Source: Emydura subglobosa
Lineage: Eukaryota > Chordata > Testudines > Chelidae
DNA length: 64,000 nt
Assembly: GCA_007922225.1 (NCBI GenBank)
Contig: ML679956.1
Coordinates: 13,241,049 to 13,305,048 of the forward strand
Reading direction: 5' to 3'
Notes under the pieces: generated by a model
Seen by the model: only the letters and a program-made list of their open reading frames with translations
What the model was told of the DNA's origin: nothing
The model's database searches: none
Part shown: positions 1-9,863 of the stretch, one piece after another
Position numbering within the stretch: the stretch's first letter is position 1
Layout of the letters: every line of letters begins with the position of its first letter
Program-made: the position numbers and the translations under genes

Positions 1-973
1 AAGGGAAACAAATCTTGACTATCCAATTCTATAAAATAATTTCAATGGTAGGTATAAAAAGATTACATCAGACAGTATTAATTTTATTTATATGCACCAT
101 TCCAACATCTTTTAGTTTGTATTAATAAAGTTTAAAACAAACAAAAAGTAAAATCAATTTATAATTACAATTACTATTATAAATTTTATAGAACAGAACC
201 AAAGTTTTCATTTGTATATGAAGAAAAGCAAGGAGAATTAACTTTTTCTCTTAAAACAACTGATTTGTTCTTTTCCGAATGGCTTTCTTCCCTCTGGGAA
301 TGAACATTTCCTACCTCAATGTCTTCCTACTCCCCTTCCCACTATTTGCTCCTCCTCCATCAGCCTGCACTCTTTCCTTTCACACAATCTGGCCAATTCT
401 AGGGTAGGTGATTTCTCCTCTGCAGCCTTTTGCTGTATGGGACATTATCTGTCTCTCTACCTTCAATACCAACTCACTATTTCTTTTCAAATCTTTCCCT
501 TTCACTTATTCCTTTTAATTTCGCTCACCCTCTGTTATAATTTGCCTCTGTATAACATTTTTGGATATTTTGCCTGAATTTTCTCAGTAAGATGTATTCA
601 TACCAACTGTAGACCCCATAAAAAGGTCCTTATTGATCTGTTGGAGCAAATAAACCACAGTATGAGAATATCTGACCCTTAGGAATAAAGTACACTACGT
701 TGATTCTTGTGTTAGTATTAGTAAATCCTTCTTGAAACATATAATGCAATATACAAAAAATACTGCAAGCATATGTGGCAGAAAATAGGGTCAACATTCA
801 TAGCAGATGAAAGTGCAAAGAATATAGAATATAAAATAATGAAGATCCCATTCTGATGCTAGAATTTCCATTTTCTGATAAATGAGAGAAAAAGATGTGA
901 CATTGGAAATTGTAAGTGATATAAATGCCATTTGCTACTAAGACACATGCAGATATTTAAATCTCTCACTTAC
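1..973. other. Intron sequence, AT-rich, no recognised feature
   Basis: This is ANO10 intronic sequence downstream of the 974-1102 exon. It is AT-rich with pyrimidine-rich stretches around 240-560. I see no coding signal, inverted repeats or recognisable element. Confidence 0.6.
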
Positions 974-1102
974 CTCCACCAATACCACATTCAAAATAAG
1001 GTCCGTTTTTGACTCTGGGAAAAGTGCATTTACTTGTGGAGACAATCCAATCAGCGTACAGTTAGTAACTACTGATATAACACTCATAGTTTCAAAAGCT
1101 AA
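974..1102 (-). CDS. ANO10: ANO10 129-bp exon (equivalent to human exon 11), helix 8 region
   Basis: This 43-codon, phase 0-0 exon starts [20 protein letters not shown] and ends LILNVVLVE. The acceptor is TATTTCAG (ending at 1103) and the donor GTAAGTGAG (965-973). Its sequence matches the human protein with a few conservative changes. The final coding exons with the last helices, C-terminus and polyadenylation site must lie before base 1. Confidence 0.95.
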
Positions 1103-2363
1103 CTGAAATAAAACAAAAATGAAATATAATTAGTATCAATATATCTACTTCCTTCAGTCCTCTTGCTCCTCCTGGGACAAGATTTCTCCCATATACACCA
1201 GGTTCTGATTACACCCACATTTTACCCTCCCTTTTTCTTTAAACTTTGACTTCTATCAGATGAAAGGTTAAACAGATTCTGTATGGAACCTGTCAACATC
1301 TTCTCTAAAATGGATAAGCAGGGTCCCACAACAAAGCTTGTATCATCACAAAACCCATCATTAGTATCCTCCAAGCTGTACCTCTAAAGCTACGGTTGGC
1401 TCTTCTCAGTGTTTGTTGGGGGAAACTCAAGCACTGTTTGTCACAACATGATAACATTTCACAGGCCCTGAAAGTATTTTGGGACCATTTATATCTCACA
1501 AACTACATTTGCAGGATACGAAACCATCTCCTGAAAATCAGGATTAACCAAAGAAAAAAAAGGAGTTGAGTGGCATTCCTATCTTTAGTAACTTCATCTA
1601 ACCCAGACTTGATCATGCAAATGGTAGCACATATTCCTACAGATAAGCCACCTGACTGACTTATGTATAATAAGTATATGTTCCTAAAAAAAACCTACCT
1701 CCACCGTAATCAGTGTCAAAGAGCAAAGTTTTAATCAGAGGTATTTTAAAATTTGAATCCAACTTTAAAAAGAAAATTTCTGGTGTTCTATGCTGATGTT
1801 TTGACTGAATCTTCAATATAAAGTATTGGAATATTAAGTATATGAAAACACTAGGGTGATCCAGAATAAGATTTTTAAACAACTGGTTCCATTGGAATAA
1901 AATGAGTCATATTTCAAATGTAAGCACTCAGAATTACATGCTTTTATCTGTACATCCTGCATTTATATGTGCACACCAGCAACATGAGTGACTAGTTTTG
2001 TGTTTGTGCACAGGCACCTGATTTACAAGGACATAAATGGATGTTTATGTTATTTTTTATTATTTATTTACAGCAGAGCACAAATGCGATAGGTACTTTC
2101 TACACATTCAGGAAGGATGAATGCTACCACTGAGGAGTTCAATATAAAAAGTATATATAAAATACATAAAATAAAAAAGTATACATACATTGCCATAATG
2201 GCAATACTGTGCATACCTTTGAAAATTGGGCCTATAAAGGAGAAATCTTCCTATGAGCAAAGGAGACTGGCAAAATGTAGTGATTGAATGTTGCTTCGGC
2301 ATCATGGCACTATGACAACACTATGTCAACACATCACTGACTTAGCTTGGCCAATACAATAAT
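1103..2363. other. Intron sequence, no recognised feature
   Basis: This is ANO10 intron between the 974-1102 exon and DIRS copy A. The short open frames here have no recognisable protein similarity and no coding character. Confidence 0.6.
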
Positions 2364-2580
2364 AACAAGGTTACTTACCAGTAACTGTTGTTCTTCGAGA
2401 TGTGTTGCTCATATCCATTCCAACGTAGGTGTGTGCGCGCCCCGTGCACAGATTCCCGGAACTTTTTCCCTAGCAAGCCCCGCATGGCCAGCTCAGGCGC
2501 CCCCTGGAGTGCCGCGCTCATGTCGCGGTATAAAGGGCGCTGCTGGCTGCGCGGGTCCCCAGTCCCTTCTTTCTGCCAAC
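2364..2580 (+). repeat. Left inverted terminal repeat of DIRS copy A
   Basis: From about 2410 to 2577 this is the reverse complement of 8398-8560 with only a few mismatches, including the GCGCGCCCCGTGCACAG block and the TATAAAGGGCGC block. The outermost part (2364-2406) differs from the right end, and its complement is instead found in the internal complementary region at 2607-2666. This is the standard DIRS arrangement. Confidence 0.9.
2529..2537 (+). promoter_or_regulatory. TATA-like motif in left ITR, pointing into the element
   Basis: Because the repeats are inverted, the same TATAAAGGG motif appears on the plus strand in the left ITR. If active it would transcribe the element, and the ANO10 intron, in antisense. 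This is inferred from symmetry only. Confidence 0.4.
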
Positions 2581-2606
2581 TCCGACAGTGGGGACGGGGG
2601 GTGGGT

Positions 2607-2707
2607 TTGGAATGGATATGAGCAACACATCTCGAAGAACAACAGTTACTGGTAAGTAACCTTGTTTTCTCTCTTCGAGTGATTGCTCATATGCATTCCA
2701 ATGTAGG
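2607..2707 (+). repeat. Internal complementary region (ICR) of DIRS copy A
   Basis: The first half (2607-2666) is the reverse complement of the outer left terminus (2364-2423). The second half (from about 2667 to 2707) is the reverse complement of the outer right terminus (about 8545-8585). The halves meet at a GTT (2664-2666). In the DIRS replication model this block templates circular-junction formation. It lies 36 bases past the natural recombinase stop at 2743. Confidence 0.9.
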
Positions 2708-2742
2708 TGATTGTGTAGCCGTACCTTGGAGGAGGGTAGGAG

Positions 2743-3939
2743 TTATCTGTGACCTGCTCTAGACAGCACGGCCCTGCCGAACCCTGCGTCTTCCCTCGCT
2801 TGTTCCACGATGGCGTAATGCGACGTGAACGTATGGACTGACGACTAGGTCGCTGCCCTGCAGATGTCCTGCAGGGGCACCCTCTCCAGAAAGGCTGCGG
2901 AAGAGGCCTGGGCCCTAGTGGAGTGCGCTCTTACCGGCCCTGGGAGGGGTACTCCTGCCTGCTCATAGCATGCCTTAATGCAGGCAGTAATCCATTTGGA
3001 GATGCGCTGGGTGGAGACAGGCAAGCCCTTCATCCTATCCGCCACAGCTACGAAAAGCTGTGTCGACTTCCGGAAAGGCTTGGTCCTCTCAAGATAGAAG
3101 GCCAAGGCTCGCCTGACGTCCAGCGAATGTCCCCTTCTTTCCTCGTCCGACCCATGGGGTTTTGGAAAGAACACAGGAAGGAAAATGTCCTGGTTACAGT
3201 GGAACTGAGACACCACCTTAGGCATAAAAGCCGGGTGAGGCCTCAGCCGGACCTTATCCTTATAAAAAACCGTGTAGGGGGGCTCCGAGGTTAACGCCCT
3301 CAGTTCGGAGACCCTTCTGGCCGAGGTGATAGCCACTAGGAAGGCCACCTTCCATGACAAGAGTAGAAGGGAGCATGTGGCCAAGGGCTCGAATGGGTGA
3401 CCCATCAGCCCGTTAAGGACCAAGTTGAGGTCCCAGGGTGGCACCGGGTCCCGCACCTGAGGGAAAGTCCTCTCCACCCCCTTAAGGAACCTCACCGACA
3501 TAGGGTGAGAAAACAGGGAGCGGCCCTCCATGGGTTGGTGGAAGGCCGAGATGGCCGCTAGGTGGACCTTGAGGGAGGCCAAAGCCAGGCCCTGCAGTTT
3601 AAGCTGCAGCAGGTATTCCAAGATGGCTTGAATAGGGGAGATGCTAGGGTGTAACCCTCTCGCTTCTGCCCACCCCGAAAACCTCCGCCACTTAGCTTTG
3701 TATGTTACTTGCGTGGACGGCTTCCTGCTTCCCAGGAGGACCTGTTGAACCTGCAGGGAACAGGCTCTCTCTCCCTCCGTCAGCCACAAAGTCTCCAGGC
3801 GGTGAGGTGGAGGGAGGCTAGGTCGGGGTGCAACAATCTCCCATGGTCCTGGGAGATCAGGTCGCACCGTCTGGGTAGAGGAATCGGTTCGGTGATGGAG
3901 AGGTCGAGCAGCATGCTGTACCAATGCTGCCTCGGCCAC
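2743..3939 (-). pseudogene. DIRS copy A tyrosine recombinase, interrupted by one nonsense codon
   Basis: This is the integrase-type tyrosine recombinase that would insert the circular DNA form. The open part runs 3939-2845. An N-terminal core-binding region contains TYKAKWRRFSGWAEARGL. The catalytic region has the first Arg in TSARRVSELRAL and the H-x-x-R motif as HSTR (codons 2924-2935). TAG at 2845-2847 follows CRAAT exactly where copies B, E and F have a Trp (AATW, SIW, SPW). That Trp is at the position of the H/W active-site residue, and the likely nucleophile Tyr (codon 2815-2817, in SHYAI) is ten codons further on. The frame continues to a natural TAA at 2743-2745. It overlaps the RT ORF by 160 bases in another frame. 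The start is not ATG as called; the true start is uncertain. Confidence 0.9.
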
Positions 3940-5813
3940 GCTGGAGCAATCAGGATAACGTCCGCCCTGTCCCTCTTGATTTTTAGGAGGACTTGGGGCA
4001 GGAGCGGGACAGGGGGAAAAGCATACATTAACTCCCCTGTCCAGGGAACCAAAAAGGCATCGGACAGAGAGCCCTGCTCGCGACCCCTAAGCGAGCAAAA
4101 CCTCGGGCATTTTCTGTTCTCCTCTGTAGCGAACAGGTCCAGACGGGGAGAGCCCCACCGTCGGAAAAGGGAAGCCACTACGTCCTGGTGTAAGGACCAT
4201 TCGTGGCGGGGAGAAAAAACTCTGCTGAGGCGGTCCGCCTCGCTGTTTCGTACCCCCGGGAGGTGAGATGCAGACAATTGAAAATTGTGTCTCACCGCGA
4301 AATTCCAGAGGTGAATGGCTTCCTGGCAAAGTGCCGAGGAGCGTGCCCCCCCCTGCCTGTTCATGTAGAACATGGCTGCCGTATTGTCCGTAAGGACGTG
4401 GACCACTCTGCCCCTGAGGAAGGGGAGGAAGGCCCTGCAGGCCAACCGGACTGCTCTGAGCTCGCGCACATTGATGTGCAGGGCTCTCTCCTCCAGAGAC
4501 CAAAGCCCTTGGGTGCCCTGATCGTGAGAAATGTGGGCTCCCCAACCCCGATCGGATGCATCTGTGATGAGCGTTACAGATGGGGCGAACTCTCTGAAGG
4601 GGACTCCCATCATCACTTCCCTGGGGTCCCTCCACCAATCGAGGGACGACAGCACCTGTGGGGGAACCAGGACCACTCTAGTTAGAGAATGCCTGTGTGG
4701 TACATACACCGAATTCAACCACGCCTGGAGAGGTCTAAGCCTCAATCGGGCCAGTCTCACTACATATGTAGAAGCCACCATATGTCCCAACAGCTGCAGG
4801 CAGTGCCTGGCCGTCGTCATGGGGGACAAATGGAGATCCGATATTATGGCTGCCATCGCCTCAAATCGTGCTTGAGGCAGGAAGGCTCTGGCTTGTACTG
4901 CATCTAACCTGGCTCCAATAAACTCAATGCATTGAACCGGAGTGAGTGTGGACTTTTGCTCATTGACAATCAGTCCCAGTCTATCACACAAGTCGCGTGT
5001 GAGGAACAGACTATGTCTCACATGGGCACTCGACCTCCCCCTGATCAACCAGTCATCCAGGTAAGGGAAGATTTGAACGCCCTTACGGCGCAGATGGGCT
5101 ACTACCACCGCCATGCACTTAGTAAAAACCCTGGGTGCTGAGGAGAGCCCAAAGGGCAGGGACCGAAACTGATAATGGTGTCCCGCTACCACAAACCTCA
5201 AAAACCGCCTATGGGCCGGTAATATCGAGATGTGAAAGTATGCATCCTTCAAGTCCAGGGCTGCATACCAATCCCCTGGGTCAAGGACCGGGATGATAGT
5301 GGCGAGAGAGACCATACGAAACTTACCTCGCCTAATATATCTGTTTAGGCTACGGAGGTCCAGAATGGGCCTAAGGCCTCCCTTCGCCTTGGGGATTAGG
5401 AAATACTTAGAGTAAAATCCCCTGCCCTCTTCGGCCAGTGGGACTTCCTCCACCGCCCCCAACCTGAGGAGTGACCCGATCTCCTGCACCAGGAGCTGAA
5501 CCGAGGCCTGATCCCCAATGTGGGACAGCCTTGGGGGGGTGTTGGGAGGGGAGGTTGTGAGCTGGAGGGCATACCCTTTAGCAACCACCTCCAGGACCCA
5601 GCGGTCCGTAGTGATGGCTTCCCATTCTGAAAGAAACGGGCGAAGCCTGTCCCCAAACGGCCGACCAGGATCCCAGAGAGAAGGAAGAGTACTACCCTCC
5701 TGCTCTGGGTCAAAAACGTTTATTAGGCTGATTACCCCCTTTTGCAGGCCCATGCTGGCCCCTCGCAGAGGACCCCTGACGGCCTCCCCTGCTGGGACCA
5801 CGGTAGCGCTCAC
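3780..5813 (-). CDS. DIRS copy A reverse transcriptase-RNase H ORF
   Basis: A 677-codon open frame with no stop. The first ATG is at 5751-5753, 20 codons into the open frame. RT features in order are a FLIPKAKGGLRPILDLRSLN block, an ALDLKDAYFHI palm block, LPFGLSSAPRVFTK, and the catalytic YLDD (5052-5063). RNase H follows with an Asp in TDASDRGWGAH, a Glu in HINVRELRAV, an Asp in LTDNTAAMFYMNR and a His/Asp pair in SHLPGVRNSEADRLSR. The C-terminal block (RRWGSPRLDLFATEENRKC to FLVPWTG) is conserved in DIRS and has been described as methyltransferase-like; I see no clear methyltransferase motif. All catalytic residues I can recognise are present, so this ORF looks functional. It overlaps gag upstream and the recombinase downstream. 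Confidence 0.92.
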   Translation of the reverse strand: MSATVVPAGEAVRGPLRGASMGLQKGVISLINVFDPEQEGSTLPSLWDPGRPFGDRLRPFLSEWEAITTDRWVLEVVAKGYALQLTTSPPNTPPRLSHIGDQASVQLLVQEIGSLLRLGAVEEVPLAEEGRGFYSKYFLIPKAKGGLRPILDLRSLNRYIRRGKFRMVSLATIIPVLDPGDWYAALDLKDAYFHISILPAHRRFLRFVVAGHHYQFRSLPFGLSSAPRVFTKCMAVVVAHLRRKGVQIFPYLDDWLIRGRSSAHVRHSLFLTRDLCDRLGLIVNEQKSTLTPVQCIEFIGARLDAVQARAFLPQARFEAMAAIISDLHLSPMTTARHCLQLLGHMVASTYVVRLARLRLRPLQAWLNSVYVPHRHSLTRVVLVPPQVLSSLDWWRDPREVMMGVPFREFAPSVTLITDASDRGWGAHISHDQGTQGLWSLEERALHINVRELRAVRLACRAFLPFLRGRVVHVLTDNTAAMFYMNRQGGARSSALCQEAIHLWNFAVRHNFQLSASHLPGVRNSEADRLSRVFSPRHEWSLHQDVVASLFRRWGSPRLDLFATEENRKCPRFCSLRGREQGSLSDAFLVPWTGELMYAFPPVPLLPQVLLKIKRDRADVILIAPAWPRQHWYSMLLDLSITEPIPLPRRCDLISQDHGRLLHPDLASLHLTAWRLCG

Positions 5814-8228
5814 GACCCCTCCTCTGCTGGAGTGGTCGAGGAGCCGGCCTGGGCGGGGGCGGTGGTTGCCCTTGGGTCTGCGGTCTGGACTGCTGCCTGG
5901 AGGCCTGAGGAGTATACAACCCCAGAGACTTCAAGGTGGCCCGAGAGTCCTTGAGAGCGTGGAGCTTGTCGTCTGTCTTCTCCGAGAACAGACCCAGGCC
6001 CTCAAACGGCAAGTCCTGGATAGCCTGCTGAACCTCCTGAGTGAGGCCGGAGGCCTGAAGCCAGGAGCAACGGCGCATCACCACCGCCGAGGCCATTGCC
6101 CTGCTGGCTGTGTCAGCCGCGTCACTAGCCGCCTGCAGCGCAGCGGCAGCCACCGCAGATCCTTCGTGCAGGACCGTGGAGAAATCCGCCTCCTGGTCAG
6201 GGGGCAGCTGGGAAGCAAACCTCTGCATCGAGGCCCACAGGTTTTTATTATACTTCCCAAACAGGGCCTGGTGGTTCGCTACTCTAAACTGCAGCGCCGC
6301 AGTAGAGTAGACCTTCCTCCCAAACAAGTCCAGCTTACGGCCCTCCTTGTCCTTGGGGGTGCTACCCTGACCCCCCTGACGGTCCCTCTGGTTGGCCGCA
6401 TCGACCACCAGAGAACTGGGCGCAGGGTGGCTATATAGAAATTCAAAGGGTTCCTTTGGGACATAATATTTACGTTCCACCCCCTTAGAGGTGGAAGGCA
6501 GGGAGGAAGGGGTCTGCCACAGCTTCCTTGCTATCTTCATGACATTATCATGCACTGGCAAGGTCGCCCGGGAGGGTCCTAGAGAGCCTGAGGGCCCAAA
6601 GAGGGAGTCCTCCTCCTCAGACATGAGCTTAAACTCCATGCCCAAGTTCTCAGCAGCCCTTCTTAGGAGGTCTTGGTGGGCCCTGAAGTCAAACAGGGGC
6701 CCTTTACGATCCCTTGCTGCTGCCTCATCCGGTGACGATGAGGAAGAGAAGGGTAGGGGTGCGGAAGAGGGTCCCTCCCCAGGGTCCGAGTCCTCCGAAC
6801 CCTGCTCATGCACCTTAGGGGCCGGGGGGACTGGGGGGGCCACCACAGAATGCAGTGACACCGAGCCCTGGGGCATAGAGGCATTCCAGGGTCCCCAATA
6901 TGGCCACTGCCAAGGTCCCTGGGGCCACCCCGCGGCCTGCAGGGAAGGCTGATGGAGCCGCACCGCCTTAGTGTCACCAGAGCCCCCCGTGCGTCGCTTA
7001 TGTCGCCGACGCGTGGAGCGGTCCGATGAGGACGACGTGGACCGGTGCCGACGTCTGCGGTGCCGGCGATGAGAGGAGGACGGGGACGACGACGACGACG
7101 CACCCGACCTGCCCCTGCGGCGAGAGGACTTGCGATGCCACTTGCCCCCTCGAGACCGAGAGCGGTGCCGACGACGGTGACGCTGAGGTGAGTCCAGCCG
7201 CCCCGATGTCGGTGCCGGTGCCATCACCGGTGCCGGTTGCAACGGTGCCACCATCGGTACCGGTTGCAGCGGTGCCATCATCGGTGCCGGTTGCACCGGT
7301 GCCGGAGCCGGCCGCAGTGCCGAAGCAGGCGTCGGTGCCGGGGTCGGCGGTGCCGCCAGATGTGAGTCACCGCTCTCGAAGCGACCGACAGTGACCTCGA
7401 TCGGTGCCGGGACGGGCTCCGCACCGTAGATCTTGAGCCCGAATCCCGGTCCCCGCTCGAATTGGAGCTGGATCTGCGGCTCCGGCGACGGACTCGGGAC
7501 CGCCCACGGTGCCGCGGTGCCGAGTCGCTCGACGACCTAGAGTCGGAGCTCGGAGGGGAGCCGACGCTCTCCACCCCCCGTGACCGTCTGGCAGGAGACT
7601 TAGATTGGGAGCGTCTCCAACCACCGGGGCCACCCAGCGCGGGTTTGCCCCGAGACGCGGGTCCCTTGTCCCTCGGCCGAGGGGGGGACGGAGGCGTGGG
7701 CAAGGCCATGAGGGCTCGTGCCGCAGTAAACGCCTCCGGCGTCGACGGCCCTTGCAGGTGCACTCCCCCACTACCAGGAGTCGGGGGAGGCAGCCCACGT
7801 GGAGACCCCGGTGCCGGAGTAATCTCAACGGCGCTTGGCTGGGGCGTCTCCATACTCCCTCCGCCTTGCGCGGGCCGGAGGGAGATCTTGGGTGCGGCCG
7901 AAGGCCGTGCCGTCTTCTTGGCCAACTTAGAGGCCCGCGGCGGTGCCGAAAGCGGTGCCGGTGGGGGGGCGCTCCGCACCGACGACACACTCGATGCCGA
8001 CGGAGACCGGGACGGCTCGGAAGCTGGACGGAGCGCCGACTCCATTAGAATCGCCTTTAGCCTCGCGTCTCGTTCTTTCTGGGTCCGAGGCTTAAAGGAC
8101 TTACAAATCTTACATTTGTCTCGACGGTGTTCTTCTCCAAGGCACCGGAGACAGCGGTCATGCGGGTCACTAATAGGAAAGGCTTTAGTACACAAGACGC
8201 ACTTCTTAAAGCCTGTGGACCCCGGCAT
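5710..8228 (-). pseudogene. DIRS copy A gag-like ORF with a frame change
   Basis: The gag region begins with an ATG at 8226-8228. Its first about 60 residues carry paired cysteines (CVLC, CLRCLGEEH, CKIC), a zinc-finger-like module seen in the other DIRS copies. A long Ser/Pro/Arg-rich middle follows. This frame stops at 7278. A second frame covers 5710-7296 and stays open upstream of 7296, reading FESGDSHLAAPPTPAPTPAS, which fits the Pro/Ala-rich continuation better than the Arg/His-rich end of the first frame. I infer one gag ORF of roughly 830 residues split by a single small indel near 7370-7480. The C-terminal part has an RS-rich tract, a hydrophobic AVAAAALQAASDAADTA block conserved in copy G, and a Gln/Pro/Arg/Gly-rich tail. 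Confidence 0.8.
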
Positions 8229-8389
8229 GACTCTCAGCAGAAGAGGACCCCGTCCGGGGTCCTAACTTGTCACTACAACTACCAACTAACGAACTCTATA
8301 ACTACTACTATAACAAGAAATGTTGAAAACAGTCAAACAACTAGGGAATGAGCTACTTGCACACAGCAAGAGGCGATAGTTCCAGTAAC

Positions 8390-8585
8390 CGTCACAGGCG
8401 GAAAGAAGGAACTGGGGACCCGCGCAGCCAGCAGCGCCCTTTATACCGCGACATGAGCGCGGCACTCCAGGGGGCGCCTGAGCTGGCCATGCGGGGCTTG
8501 CTAGGGAAAAAGTTCCGGGAATCTGTGCACGGGGCGCGCACACACCTACATTGGAATGCATATGAGCAATCACTCGAAGAGAGAA
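8390..8585 (-). repeat. Right inverted terminal repeat of DIRS copy A
   Basis: This is the inverted copy of the left repeat. It ends in CGAAGAGAGAA at 8585, and its outermost 40 bases recur inverted in the second half of the ICR. It precedes gag on the coding strand and carries the TATA motif listed separately. Confidence 0.9.
8438..8446 (-). promoter_or_regulatory. TATA-like motif in right ITR, upstream of gag
   Basis: TATAAAGGG on the minus strand lies inside the right ITR, about 210 bases upstream of the gag ATG at 8226-8228. A related TATATAGGGCC motif is kept at the same place in older copy B (about 14400 and 19293), which supports function in the family. Transcription from it is inferred. 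Confidence 0.55.
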
Positions 8586-9671
8586 TCAAATGTTCTTTTC
8601 ATAGAATACCCTTTATCTAATCTAACACTTTATTCCTGCACCCCACACACACAAAATTGATTATTAAAAGCCCTGAATTTACTGTTATATTCATAAAACT
8701 AAACACATTCCCACAATTAGCGGAAAAGAATGATGTAAAAAAATAAAAATAAAAAACTCTATAATGAAAATAACTAGCCATTAAATTCAATAGGACTTCT
8801 CTAAGAGATTATCTACAATGGGAAAAGGAGTGGTGATTTAAAATATATTAACTAACATGTTTTAATTTACATATTTTCAGAGACCGCTAAGCATCTAATG
8901 CAGACAAAGACAATAACGTTTTAAAATGTTAACTGGTTGTGGCTACTTCTATATGGTCAGTCCAAAAGGCATATTACAAATATATGCAATATGTAGTTGC
9001 TGTCCAACAGAAATTAAATTTGTTAGTCTTTAAAGTGCTTGGAAGGCCCTGGCATTATAGTGTGTCTGATATAACTCCATCCCAGTGCATATCTGCGTGG
9101 ATTTCTAATTATTTTTTTCTGATGATTTATTTGTATTTTTTCAAGATTAATTTCATTTATTATTTCCTATTCATATAGCTAACTTCTGTCATTTTGTATT
9201 TTTTTTCCTCACAATATTTTCAACATCTCTCAATTTAAAATAATCTACTAATTTAATTGTTGTGCTCTTTGTTCCTCTTCCATATTATTAGAGAAGATGT
9301 TAAATAAAACTGGGTCTAACACAGACCACCCACTCAACACTATCTGCAATTTATTTCACACTCACTAACAGCCTATTACTTACATGGGATTCTGCAGTCT
9401 TAAAAGGAAGAAGCTGCTGTCCTAGCAAATGCAATATGAATGTAATATATGCAGTTCAAAAAAGGGGATGGGATGGGATTAAGGAAGGTGGCTCAGAATG
9501 ACAGATGGTTGTCAACCCCACAATCTTTCTAAAATTGAGTAATGTCCTAAGGCACTGATGAGGAGAGGTCTCTGTAATACACTCTAACAGCTATTGGTGG
9601 AGCAACAAGCAGCCTAAGCTTATGGTGATATACAGGTGCAAACAAAAAAACCCCCCTGAAAACCAGGTTAC
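8586..9671. other. Intron sequence between DIRS copy A and ANO10 exon
   Basis: This is AT-rich intronic sequence. No element or conserved coding block was recognised. Confidence 0.6.
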
Positions 9672-9863
9672 CTGCCACACTCCAATATTTGCTGTGGGTT
9701 CCGAAAATGGACGTCTGAAGATCCTGCACATTTTAAAGGCATCTGAATACATCTCTGTGATGTTGTTTAGCACTGCAAAGACAGCTGCTAAAGGATAGAC
9801 ACATGAGAAAAGACTCACGTAGCCAAACTGTAAGAACAACTCCAAGTAATCATCAAAGGTGCC
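9672..9863 (-). CDS. ANO10: ANO10 192-bp exon (equivalent to human exon 10), helix 7 region
   Basis: This 64-codon, phase 0-0 exon starts [20 protein letters not shown] and goes through the hydrophobic [14 protein letters not shown] helix to [15 protein letters not shown]. The acceptor is TTTTCAG (ending at 9864) and the donor GTAACCTGG. It is nearly identical to the human segment. The intron on its 3' side carries the near-complete DIRS copy A. Confidence 0.96.

Larger units (their letters stand above)
2364..8585 (-). mobile_element. DIRS retrotransposon copy A, nearly complete, young
   Basis: A 6.2-kb element reads on the minus strand from 8585 to 2364. Its order is right inverted terminal repeat, leader, gag (5710-8228), RT/RNase H (3780-5813), tyrosine recombinase (2743-3939), internal complementary region (2607-2707) and left inverted terminal repeat. 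ORFs overlap (gag/RT by about 100 bases, RT/recombinase by 160), as is usual in DIRS. No target-site duplication is evident, as expected for recombinase-mediated insertion. The two terminal repeats are almost identical over about 140 bases, so the insertion is recent. A nonsense codon in the recombinase and a frame change in gag suggest this copy cannot move on its own. It sits in an ANO10 intron in the sense orientation. Confidence 0.93.

Noticed and set aside
2347..2655. Open frame of 102 codons at the start of DIRS copy A
   Set aside because: It lies in the inverted terminal repeat and ICR, with no protein similarity; the same sequence appears inverted at the other end.
5518..6438. 306-codon plus-strand frame opposite the RT/gag overlap
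   Set aside because: Antisense shadow of gag and RT. No recognisable domain.
7462..8265. Long plus-strand open frame opposite gag
   Set aside because: It is the antisense shadow of a GC-rich, Ser/Arg/Pro-rich gag region; its codon content mirrors the real frame.
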